Positions 28,919-37,105 of a stretch of DNA of 64,000 nt are shown piece by piece. The notes under the pieces were generated by a model. The model did no database searches and was not told the DNA's origin. It worked only from the letters and a program-made list of their open reading frames with translations. The position numbers and the translations under genes are program-made. Source of the DNA: Planctomycetota bacterium (GTDB lineage Bacteria; Planctomycetota; SZUA-567; H5-PLA8). The stretch is from positions 2,141,326 to 2,205,325 of the forward strand of contig JAOSKN010000002.1 of NCBI GenBank assembly GCA_027493525.1. Direction: 5' to 3'. Numbering within the stretch: position 1 is the stretch's first letter; the number at the start of each line of letters is the position of its first letter.

Positions 28919-29230
28919 AGCTCGCCTGGGCCGGCGGCCGCCCCGCCCGGTGTGTTAACATGAAGGTAGTGCGGAATAGCTCAGTGTGGCGGCTAGGGCC
29001 CTGTCCAGCTCGAGATGTGCGCTCCAGTTTATTGCGGTTGCGCATGCGGAAAACATGAGCATATGGCGTCGCTTGGACTGGGCAGGCGCTCCAGCCATGA
29101 ATGGGCGGCCAGGCGGGCATGCCGGATTCGAAATCCAGGCTCGCCGGCGAATCTGCGCGTTGGCTGCATGGCACTTAAACCGCGATGTGGCGAGCCCCGG
29201 ATCGAAGTCCTATTTCGTACTGGAGCGGAA

Positions 29231-30157
29231 ATGGACTGGAACGAAATAACCAACAGGGCGCACGTGCGAACGTTTCCGCACGAAGCGCGATTGTCCTCGC
29301 TGCATGAGGAGTGGGAACGTGAACTTGCCGCGCTTTGGCGGCTTGAGGCAGATGTCAACAATGGCGCCTACCTGCAGTTTCTCGGGAATTGGGGGTACGA
29401 GTCTTATGTTTACGCAAGCCAAGCCCTGAAGAAGATTGGAGCGTGGAGAATGGCCGCGCTCGTCGACCGCTGTCAGGAGCTCGTCGATAAGCACTTCGAC
29501 TCCCAAGCCGCGTCCCCGGATCAGTTGATGTTGCTTTCGCCGAATGCCAAGATGGACGTTCACGGCAAGATGATCAAGAAAGCTGGTTCCATTCTTCCTA
29601 AACCGGTGGTCGCTCGCATTTACGAGATGTCCTACGAATTCATGAATTACCCGGACAACATCGCGGAGCTAGGAATGCGGTTCTATCTCCCTATTCTGCG
29701 AAGTCCGCCGGCGAAGGCATCACATAAGCCCCAAGGACACCCCATGACCCCCGTCACCATCGCCGGCATCGCCCCCTTTTTCATCGTCCGCGACGTGCCG
29801 AAGGCGCTCGCCTTCTACCGCGACCGGCTCGGTTTCGAGATTACGTTTCAGGGGCCGGAGCCCGGCGACATCTTCTTCGGCATCGTCCGCCGGGGCGGCG
29901 CGATGATCCTGTTCAAGAGCGTCGGCGTGGAGCCGGTCCCGAATTACACGCGGGACATCAAACAGGGCATCGCGCGCTGGGATGCCTTCGTCTCCGTCCC
30001 CGACCCCGACGCGCTTGCCGCCGAATTCGCCGCGCGCCAGGTCGAGTTCTTCGCGCCGCTGATGGACACCGACGACGGCTTGCGCGGCTTCGAAGTGAAG
30101 GACACCGACGGCTACCTGCTCTTTTTCGGCCGGCCAAAGGATAAAGACGGCCCATGA
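29231..30157 (+). CDS. DUF4375 (DMP19-like) domain fused in frame to a VOC (glyoxalase-like) domain
   Basis: LEADVNNGAYLQFLGNWGYESYVYASQALKKIGA then MTPVTIAGIAPFFIVRDVPKALAFYRDRLGFEITFQGPEPGDIFFGIVRRGGAMILF, no intervening stop. Confidence 0.7.
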   Translation: MDWNEITNRAHVRTFPHEARLSSLHEEWERELAALWRLEADVNNGAYLQFLGNWGYESYVYASQALKKIGAWRMAALVDRCQELVDKHFDSQAASPDQLMLLSPNAKMDVHGKMIKKAGSILPKPVVARIYEMSYEFMNYPDNIAELGMRFYLPILRSPPAKASHKPQGHPMTPVTIAGIAPFFIVRDVPKALAFYRDRLGFEITFQGPEPGDIFFGIVRRGGAMILFKSVGVEPVPNYTRDIKQGIARWDAFVSVPDPDALAAEFAARQVEFFAPLMDTDDGLRGFEVKDTDGYLLFFGRPKDKDGP

Positions 30158-30609
30158 ACGCCCAACCGCTCTGGTTCCTGAACTCCAGCGTAACGATCCG
30201 CGTCGCGCACGCCGACAGCCGGGACGGCGTCTCGATCCTCGAGCATCGCGTGCCGCAAGGGGATTCGCCGCCACGGCATATCCATCGCACCGAGGATGAA
30301 ATCTTCCACATCCTGGAAGGCGAATTCCGGGTTCAGCTCGGTGCAATGGAGCGGCGCGCCGGCCCCGGCGAGATCCTGCTGGCGCCCCAGGGCGTCGCGC
30401 ATACCTATCGCGCCGAGTCGCCGGGCGGCGGGCGCTTCCTGACCGTCACCGCGCGCGGCGAATTCGAGCGCTTCGTGCGAGCCCTGGGCCGCCCGGCCGC
30501 CCATCCGGGGCTCCCCGAACCTGTCGCGCCGGCGCCCGAAACCATCCAGGCGCTGACCCGCGCCGCCGCGGAGTACGGCATCGAGATCGTCGGCCCGCCG
30601 CTGGCCTGA
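30154..30609 (+). CDS. Cupin domain-containing protein
   Basis: PQGDSPPRHIHRTEDEIFHILEGEFRVQLGAMERRAGPGEILLAPQGVAHTYR; ATGA overlap with upstream gene. Confidence 0.9.
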   Translation: MNAQPLWFLNSSVTIRVAHADSRDGVSILEHRVPQGDSPPRHIHRTEDEIFHILEGEFRVQLGAMERRAGPGEILLAPQGVAHTYRAESPGGGRFLTVTARGEFERFVRALGRPAAHPGLPEPVAPAPETIQALTRAAAEYGIEIVGPPLA

Positions 30610-30657
30610 ACTTCACGCGACCGGCAAGCCAAAGCCGCTCAACCCTAGGAAACCCCC

Positions 30658-31029
30658 ATGGATCTCGGCGCCTTCTCCGTCAGCCTGGCCGTTAAGGACA
30701 TCGAGGCCTCGAAGGCCTTTTACGAGAAGCTCGGCTTCACCGTCCTCGGCGGCGACATGGCCCAGAAGTGGATCGTCCTGAAGAACGGCGCGCACGTCGT
30801 CGGGCTCTTCCAGGGTATGTTCGAAAAGAATATCCTGACCTTTAACCCGGGCTGGGATCAGGCGGGCAAGCCGCTTGAGACCTTCACCGATGTCCGTGAG
30901 CTTCAACGCCGGCTGAAGGTGCTGGGCGTCGAGTTCCAGGCCGAAGCCGACGAAAAGTCCACCGGCCCCGCCAGCTTTGTCGTCCTCGACCCCGACGGCA
31001 ACCCGATCCTCTTCGACCAGCACCGGTGA
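30658..31029 (+). CDS. VOC family protein
   Basis: MDLGAFSVSLAVKDIEASKAFYEKLGFTVLGGDMAQKWIVLKNGAHVVGLFQ. Confidence 0.9.
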   Translation: MDLGAFSVSLAVKDIEASKAFYEKLGFTVLGGDMAQKWIVLKNGAHVVGLFQGMFEKNILTFNPGWDQAGKPLETFTDVRELQRRLKVLGVEFQAEADEKSTGPASFVVLDPDGNPILFDQHR

Positions 31030-31177
31030 GCGCCCCCCGCGAAGGACGCTTCGAATCCTCATGATTGCCTCCCGCGCGAAGGTTGGATAAACTGAAATCC
31101 AGTCGGAGTTCATTACCGGTCAGTTGGCGATTGGCGTATTGTGGCGGTTCTGTCCCACAGGTCCAGGAGGCGGCAGT

Positions 31178-32170
31178 ATGAGATGGGCCGGCTTCATAAC
31201 CTGTCTAATTCTCTCCATAGCCTTAAACAACATTGTTCATAGTGGTGAATCGCAACCCACGAAGGCAGGCGACAAATGGGTGATGCGCATTCACGACCTT
31301 CGCCCATTGCTCGAACCTGTCAGACAATATGAAAAGACGTATGGGGACGGCACAGTAGATGAATCCATCGACCATGTTCGGCAAAGGACAGCCACTCTCA
31401 TCACCGTGTTAAAGGACGCAACGGGTGCGGCCCATTGGATTGCAGACGAAGCTACGATCAATCTGTCTGGCGGTAAGCTCTACATCATGCAGCAGGAGGC
31501 AGTTCACGTGCGAATTCGGCAAGTCCTCCAGGAACTCACGCGAGAGGCCAAGCAACAGGTTCGTATTCAAGTTCGTGTTTTGAAAGCCGCGGCGCTTGAA
31601 AGGCGCGAATGGGAATTGTCGAAGTTGGATGACCTGTTGGCCCAAGGGGAAGTCGGGGAGGTAATCCGAAAGACCGAAGTAACATGCTACAATGGTCAGT
31701 CTGCGTTGACCCTGGGTGGGCGCGAACATAGCTACCTGGAGAGCTTCGTGGCGACAACGGAAGGCGGCGGCATGGTCGGCGGGGTACGTGAAGCCAACAG
31801 TTCTCCATTGCTCGAGGGTCTGACCGCCATTGTGAGGCCGTTGATTCTGCCTGAAGACGATTATGTCGAAGTAACTCTACGCTTGTCCCTTTTGGATCGG
31901 ATTAGCTTCCGCTCGCCGACTTTGTCTGAAAAACTCGCTATCGCCATGGGGACCGAACAAGCAGGCCAACCTAAAGAACCTCTACCGAATAAGAAAGCCA
32001 ATGACGAGAGGGCGGAGCTTTTTGGAATGCCAACCAGGGACGCGGCTACGCTGCGCACTCAGATTCAGGTGCCCAAAGGCAAATGGGTCGTGGCCGGCGC
32101 AGTCAATGCACCCGATGAGAAGGCCAAATTGCTGCTTGTTCTCGTCAGCGCAGAGGTGGTTAAGCCATGA
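31178..32170 (+). CDS. Secreted protein with secretin-like (type II/III secretion) domain, paralogue 1
   Basis: TCYNGQSALTLGGREHSYLES, LTAIVRPLILPEDDYVEVTLRLSL, RTQIQVPKGKWVVAGAV resembles secretin-family sequence. Confidence 0.55.
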   Translation: MRWAGFITCLILSIALNNIVHSGESQPTKAGDKWVMRIHDLRPLLEPVRQYEKTYGDGTVDESIDHVRQRTATLITVLKDATGAAHWIADEATINLSGGKLYIMQQEAVHVRIRQVLQELTREAKQQVRIQVRVLKAAALERREWELSKLDDLLAQGEVGEVIRKTEVTCYNGQSALTLGGREHSYLESFVATTEGGGMVGGVREANSSPLLEGLTAIVRPLILPEDDYVEVTLRLSLLDRISFRSPTLSEKLAIAMGTEQAGQPKEPLPNKKANDERAELFGMPTRDAATLRTQIQVPKGKWVVAGAVNAPDEKAKLLLVLVSAEVVKP

Positions 32171-33206
32171 GACCACCTCGCGACACGAGTTTTCGCAGCA
32201 CGCCCGGAAACTTGTTTGCACCGCGCGTTGGACTGGCCTTGCCGCTACTGACGCTGGCGACCATTGCCGGGTGCGTGTGTTGGGGCGTCGAGGCGCATCC
32301 CGAAGACGCTTGGTCCTGCCATTTCTACGACTTGCGTCCTCTGCTGGAACACGTAGCCCACTTCGAAAGTCCCTATTCAACTGGTTATGTGAGTCCCTTG
32401 CCCCACGTTAGAAACGAACAAGTCAAGGAGATGGAAGAACTGTTAAAGGATGCTACCGGAAGGGAACATTGGGAACCAATTATGCCGGCCTCCATGCGTT
32501 ACCTCGACGGTCAGGTCTTCGTCAGGCAGCGTGAGTCCGTTCATAAGCGATTGCGTGAGGTCATGGCCGCGCTTTCCATTGAGCGCCGTCGCCAGGTGCG
32601 GCTACGTGTGCGGATTGCCAAGACCAGCGAGAACAAGCTGGCTTGGAGTGCGAAAGAGTTGTCGGCATTGGCGGAAAAAAGGTCGCCGAATCCGAGATGC
32701 CGAGCGCCGAACTGGTGTGCTACAACGCCCAATCTGCGGTCGCCTACTCGGGAAGGGAGCACTCATTTGTCGAAAGCGTTTCAACGGGTGGTGAGGGTTA
32801 CTTCATTAACGGTGTGCGGGAAGCTGTCGGCTCCCCTCTTCTCGAAGGTCTGTCAGTGATAGTACGCCCACTGATTCTGCCAGGTGACAAAGAAATTGAG
32901 GTGACTCTTCGCTTGTCGAATACTTCGCGGGTGTCCTTTCGAAAGCCGACCGTGTTGGAAAAGGTGGCCATGGAGATGGCTCATGTCCCGGTACACCTTC
33001 CCGATCCGATGAATCCCGACCAGGAAAGAGAAGTTCAGGAAAGAGCGGAGTTGTTCAGCATTCCCAACCGGGATGCCACCCGCGTTGGAACCCAAGTCGT
33101 AGTACCCAAAGGAGAGTGGACATTGGCTGGTAAGCTAGTTTCTCCAGACGATCCGACGGTCAGACTATTGGCACTTGTCGCAGTTGAACTCCTCGAAGGG
33201 AAGTAA
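32167..33206 (+). pseudogene. Secretin-like secreted protein, paralogue 2; frame changes at A6 tract 32675-32680
   Basis: ORF 32167-32859 (HFYDLRPLLEHVAHFE...) and ORF 32643-33206 (SAELVCYNAQSAVAYSGREHSFVES...) together align end to end with 31178-32170. Confidence 0.75.
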
Positions 33207-33258
33207 CTCAACACTGAATTGTCTCTCATCTAGACCTCCGACCACTTTAGGGTAATAT

Positions 33259-33276
33259 TTGCTCCACGTGGAGCAA
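33259..33276. promoter_or_regulatory. Perfect 18-bp palindrome, candidate parS-like site 1
   Basis: TTGCTCCACGTGGAGCAA; recall of parS consensus TGTTYCACGTGRAACA. Confidence 0.55.
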
Positions 33277-33333
33277 TTGGGGGTTTGGATTCGGGACCGT
33301 CATCACGACTCATCGCACTTCAAGCTGCACCTT

Positions 33334-33417
33334 GGTGCATCTTTTTTAGACCCTCTGCAATGCCACCGGCGGCAATTGTCGTTAAGGCCTACTCGGCACT
33401 ACGGTGCATCTTTTTTA
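33334..33417 (+). repeat. Two direct copies of GGTGCATCTTTTTTA, each preceded by a small GCAC..GTGC inverted repeat
   Basis: 33334-33348 and 33403-33417. Confidence 0.8.
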
Positions 33418-33583
33418 AGGTCTCTGCAGACCGCCCCGGCCCCGCCGCAGCGCTTCAACTCATGTTGTAACGTGTGTCTTTGAAAGAAGTAATCTGGAGT
33501 AACCGACGGATCGCCGAGCTGAACCCGGTTCCCAAGGTCCGGAGTCCGGATACCGGACCCCGGCTCCCTTCTTCGGACTCTAT

Positions 33584-33601
33584 TTGCTCCACGTGGAGCA
33601 A
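33584..33601. promoter_or_regulatory. Perfect 18-bp palindrome, candidate parS-like site 2
   Basis: TTGCTCCACGTGGAGCAA; both copies share the longer string tatttgctccacgtggagcaattggg. Confidence 0.55.
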
Positions 33602-33647
33602 TTGGGCACTAGACCCACGAACTTTCTGGATATGAAGGAGAGTTCCT

Positions 33648-33689
33648 CAGCAACCAGCAACCAGCAACCGACCACCGAGGACCGGCAGC
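33648..33689. repeat. Period-7 repeat (CAGCAAC)x3 then degenerate heptads
   Basis: cagcaac x3, cgaccac, cgaggac, cggcagc. Confidence 0.85.
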
Positions 33690-33698
33690 CGGTCCTCG
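33676..33698 (-). terminator. Perfect 10-bp hairpin downstream of SPOR/TPR lipoprotein gene
   Basis: CGAGGACCGG-CAG-CCGGTCCTCG; no clear T-tract. Confidence 0.5.
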
Positions 33699-33707
33699 CC
33701 TCCGGCT

Positions 33708-34583
33708 TCAGCGCTGCCCGGCCTTCGGCGGAAGGAGCCAGCTCGGGCGGATCTCGGTCTTGAGCCCCGCCAGTTCCGCGTCTTCCTTGGCCTTGATCGC
33801 GTCGTTGCGGTTCACGAAATTGCCGACGTGGATGCAGTAGTAGTCGGTCCCCACGATCGGGCGCCGCTCGACGCGGACGTCGGCGTAACCCTTCTGCCGG
33901 TAGACCTCGGCTTCGGCAAGCGCCTTCTGCTCGTCGGAGAAGCTGGCGACTTCCAGCGAGTAGTAGCGCGGATTGCCGTTCTCGTCCTGGCTCAGCCAGG
34001 AGTGCTCGCGGCGGGCCTTCTCGGCGTATTCGCTCGTCCCGTACAGCTCGATCACCTTCTTGAACCAGTAGTCGCCGGTCTCGGGGAAGCCCGCGAGCTT
34101 GCAGCTCATGCCGAGCTTGAAGAGCACTTCGTCGGGCGGGACGGCGGTGACGTCGCGGTAGACCTCTTCGAGCCAGTGGTACTGCCGGCTGGCCTTATGG
34201 TAATCCTGGAGCTGGAAGCTGCAGTCGGCGCGGCCGAGGTGCGCGAGGGCTTTGAGCGTGCGGTCCTTGGTCTCGTCGAGGCAGCGGTCGTGGTGCCGCT
34301 TGGCTTCCTCGTAGCGTCCCTGCGCGAAGAGCGCCTGGCCCATCAGGTAATGTCCCTCGGCGGTGAAGGCCGACTTGGGGTTTTCCTCCAGCCACGGCCC
34401 GAGCTGCGCCTCGGCCTCCGCGCCGCGGTTGGAGCGGATCAATTCGGAGGATTGAGCCAGCACCGCCGGCCGGACCAGAGGATCCTGGACCGGTGCCTGG
34501 GCCGCCTTCTTGTCGCCGCAACCGGCCGCCAGCGCCAGCATCAGCACGGGGAGCAGGGCCGTCACAAGCCGCCGAGTCGTCAT
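33708..34583 (-). CDS. TPR lipoprotein with C-terminal SPOR domain
   Basis: Lipobox LALAAGC; TPR-like repeats; YSLEVASFSDEQKALAEAEVYRQKGYADVRVERRPIVGTDYYCIHVGNFVNRNDAIKAKEDAELAGL. Confidence 0.8.
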   Translation of the reverse strand: MTTRRLVTALLPVLMLALAAGCGDKKAAQAPVQDPLVRPAVLAQSSELIRSNRGAEAEAQLGPWLEENPKSAFTAEGHYLMGQALFAQGRYEEAKRHHDRCLDETKDRTLKALAHLGRADCSFQLQDYHKASRQYHWLEEVYRDVTAVPPDEVLFKLGMSCKLAGFPETGDYWFKKVIELYGTSEYAEKARREHSWLSQDENGNPRYYSLEVASFSDEQKALAEAEVYRQKGYADVRVERRPIVGTDYYCIHVGNFVNRNDAIKAKEDAELAGLKTEIRPSWLLPPKAGQR

Positions 34584-34708
34584 GAGCGTTCCTTCCTGAA
34601 AACAGACCGGGAGTACGGCCCCCGCCGCGTTCGGCGGCCGTATAGGAAGCCTTGTTCCTCGTTATCGGAAGGTTGGGCGGGGGGCTGAAGGGAAGATGAC
34701 GGTACGGC

Positions 34709-34868
34709 TAAAATCCAAATCTAAAGAACCAAGAACCAGACAAGCATCAAGTTCCAAAGCGTTCCAAATCTGAATCCCTTTGCCCGCGCGGCCTCAGTCC
34801 TGGAGTTTTGGATTTGGTTCTTGGGATTTGTTTGGTTCTTGGTTCTTGGTTCTTGGGCACTTGGGAAT
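34709..34868. repeat. Facing period-7 repeat arms (AGAACCA-type left, GGTTCTT-type right)
   Basis: Left agaacca agaacca; right ttttgga tttggtt cttggga tttgttt ggttctt x3 gggcact tgggaat (34806-34868). Confidence 0.85.
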
Positions 34869-34874
34869 TCCAGA

Positions 34875-36047
34875 TCACACGAGTTCGCTCAGGATTCCAT
34901 CCGCCACCGGCAGTCCCTGCCGCGTGATGCGCAGCCGTCCGGCGGCGCGTTCGAGCAGTCCTTCACGCGTGAAGGTCGCCAGCAGTTCCGGGAAGGCCGC
35001 TTCGACGTCGAACCCCCAGCGCGCGGCGAAGGCGGCGAGGTCCACGCCCTCGCGCAGGCGCAGCGCCAGCACCAGCGCCTCTCGCGCGCGGGCTGCGCCG
35101 GTGAGCGTCTCCGTGCTGGCGGCGGGATCCGCGCCGCGTTCGACGGCCTCCAGGTAGGCGTTCACGTCCTTCCGGTTCACGCTCCGCGCGCCCGCGACGT
35201 ACTCGGCCGCCGAGACGCCGACGCCCAGATACGCCTCGTTGCGCCAGTAGATCAAGTTGTGCTGCGCCTCGCGCCCGGGCTTGGCGTAGTTGCTGATCTC
35301 GTACATGGGTAGACCGCCGCTATCGAGCGTCTCCATGACCAGCCGGTAGTGCGCGGCTTCTTCCTCGGGGCCGGGGCGTGCGACCTGCCCGCGCTGGACC
35401 GCCTGCGTCAGCGGCGTGCCGGCCTCATGGATCAGCCCGTACGCGCTGAGGTGCTCCGTTTCGAGCGCCAGGGCTGCGTCGAGATCGCGCTTCAAATCGT
35501 CGAGCGACTGCGTCGGCAACCCGTGCATCAGATCGATGGAGACGTTCTCGAAGCCCGCCTCCCGCGCCCGCGCGACGGCCTCCGCGCCGTGCTTCGCGCC
35601 GTGCACCCGCCCGAGCAGTTGGAGCAGGTGCGGCTGGAACGACTGCACGCCGAAGCTGACCCGGTTCACGCCCCGCGCGCGGAGCCGCGCGAGTTTCGCC
35701 GCGTCGGTGGAACCCGGGTTGCATTCGACGGTGAACTCCTCCAGCCGCGCGCGGTCCACGTGCCGGTCGAGCAGGTCGAAGAAGGCGTCGAGTTGCGGGA
35801 GGCTGAGACTGCTTGGCGTGCCGCCGCCGACGAAGAGCGTGCGCGGCGCGAAGGCGCCGCCGCGAGGATGCAGGCGCCTTAGCTTCGTATCCAGTTCGCG
35901 TTCCAGCGCGGCCAGATAGCGGTTTGGGCGGTCGGAGGAGTACAGCTCCCGCGCGAAGTCGCAGTACGTGCAGAGCGCTTCGCAAAAAGGCAGGTGGACG
36001 TAGAGCCCCTCGGGGTAGAGCCGCGGGTCGGATGCGTTCGCGTTCAC
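34875..36047 (-). CDS. hemW: Radical SAM family heme chaperone HemW
   Basis: GLYVHLPFCEALCTYCDFARE, TLFVGGGTPSSLSLPQLDAF, SFGVQSFQPHLLQLLGRVH, YEISNYAKPGREAQHNLIYWRNEAYLGVG. Confidence 0.92.
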   Translation of the reverse strand: MNANASDPRLYPEGLYVHLPFCEALCTYCDFARELYSSDRPNRYLAALERELDTKLRRLHPRGGAFAPRTLFVGGGTPSSLSLPQLDAFFDLLDRHVDRARLEEFTVECNPGSTDAAKLARLRARGVNRVSFGVQSFQPHLLQLLGRVHGAKHGAEAVARAREAGFENVSIDLMHGLPTQSLDDLKRDLDAALALETEHLSAYGLIHEAGTPLTQAVQRGQVARPGPEEEAAHYRLVMETLDSGGLPMYEISNYAKPGREAQHNLIYWRNEAYLGVGVSAAEYVAGARSVNRKDVNAYLEAVERGADPAASTETLTGAARAREALVLALRLREGVDLAAFAARWGFDVEAAFPELLATFTREGLLERAAGRLRITRQGLPVADGILSELV

Positions 36048-36072
36048 GAGGATAAGATACTCGGGTGTGGAA

Positions 36073-36114
36073 AGATAAGAGATAAGAGATAAGAGGTTAG
36101 AGCCAAGAGCCCTA
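36073..36114. repeat. Period-7 repeat (AGATAAG)x3 then degenerate heptads
   Basis: agataag x3 aggttag agccaag agcccta; followed by ctctgcgccctctgcgtctctgcgg. Confidence 0.9.
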
Positions 36115-36163
36115 AACCCTCTTCTCTGCGCCCTCTGCGTCTCTGCGGTTTAATCGCAATGCG

Positions 36164-36697
36164 TTACCCGCCGGGCTTCAGCTCCACGTCGATGTTCTCG
36201 TCGGCGCCGATCGCTTCCAGGGACGCGCGGAGCTGCGCGACCTTCACGCCGGAGGGCACGTCCAACGTCGCGTGCAGGCTGAAGAGCGGCTGGCCGGTGA
36301 CGGGCGCGAGGGACAGGCGGGTCTCGAGCGCGCGGACGTTGATCCCGCGTTCGGCGAGGAAATGGCTGATGCGCTGCACGATCCCCGGATGGTCCATGCT
36401 GTAGGCGTCCAGCGCATAGGGAATCGTGCCGCTGGCCGCCGCCTGCTCGGGCGCGCGCGTGCGGCGGGCCTGGAGCGAGAGCCCCGCGCGCGCGCCGGCG
36501 GCCTCCGCGCCGGCCAGCACCTTCCCCATCGCCGCTTCCGAGCCGCTGACCAGGATCAGCATCGCGAACTCCCCGCCCAGCACGGCCATGCGGCTGTCTT
36601 CAAGGTTCCCGCCGCACTCGAGGATGAACTTCGAGACGGCATCGACCAGCCCCGGCTTGTCGGGGCCGACGGCGGTGAGGACGGCGTGCTCGGGCAT
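36164..36697 (-). CDS. Tandem ACT domain protein (GcvR-like)
   Basis: MPEHAVLTAVGPDKPGLVDAVSKFILECGGNLEDSRMAVLGGEFAMLILVSG, YSMDHPGIVQRISHFLAERGINVRALET. Confidence 0.88.
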   Translation of the reverse strand: MPEHAVLTAVGPDKPGLVDAVSKFILECGGNLEDSRMAVLGGEFAMLILVSGSEAAMGKVLAGAEAAGARAGLSLQARRTRAPEQAAASGTIPYALDAYSMDHPGIVQRISHFLAERGINVRALETRLSLAPVTGQPLFSLHATLDVPSGVKVAQLRASLEAIGADENIDVELKPGG

Positions 36698-37105
36698 GGC
36701 GAAGCTCCCGGAATCGGTCCGGCTTCCAACGTCGAAGCAGCGCCTCGAAAAGTCAAACGCCTTGGAAGCAAGCGCCGGCCGGTGGGCTCTCTTTTATAGG
36801 GGAACGCCCTCGGGGAAACTTGTTTGCAAGGTGCGCTGCGGTTCATGCTCTGCATGCGCCATTTTAACTTGCTGGCAATCTAACAGTGTGCACTTCGCCT
36901 TTTTTAGGTGCTTCATGCGCCTGACCTCAATTTCAAACACGTGCAGCAGTGCACAACAAGGTGCCCAAAACTGAAGTCTGCGTCCATTTTGTAACAGTAT
37001 GATTTCAAAAGAGATATGGGTTGTAAAGAGTTGGGGCGTGAGATAAAGTAACTCGGAAGTCAGCGTTGGTAACTGACATCCGGCCTTAAAATCGGAGGTC
37101 GCGAG

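Noticed and set aside
28971-29140. Intact tRNA or tmRNA
   Set aside because: Acceptor strands do not pair and no D-stem or anticodon arm can be completed; kept only as a low-interest fragment observation.
33259-33601. Insertion-sequence ends (inverted or direct repeats bounding a mobile element)
   Set aside because: The copies are self-palindromic and the 300 bp between them contain no transposase ORF or target-site duplication.
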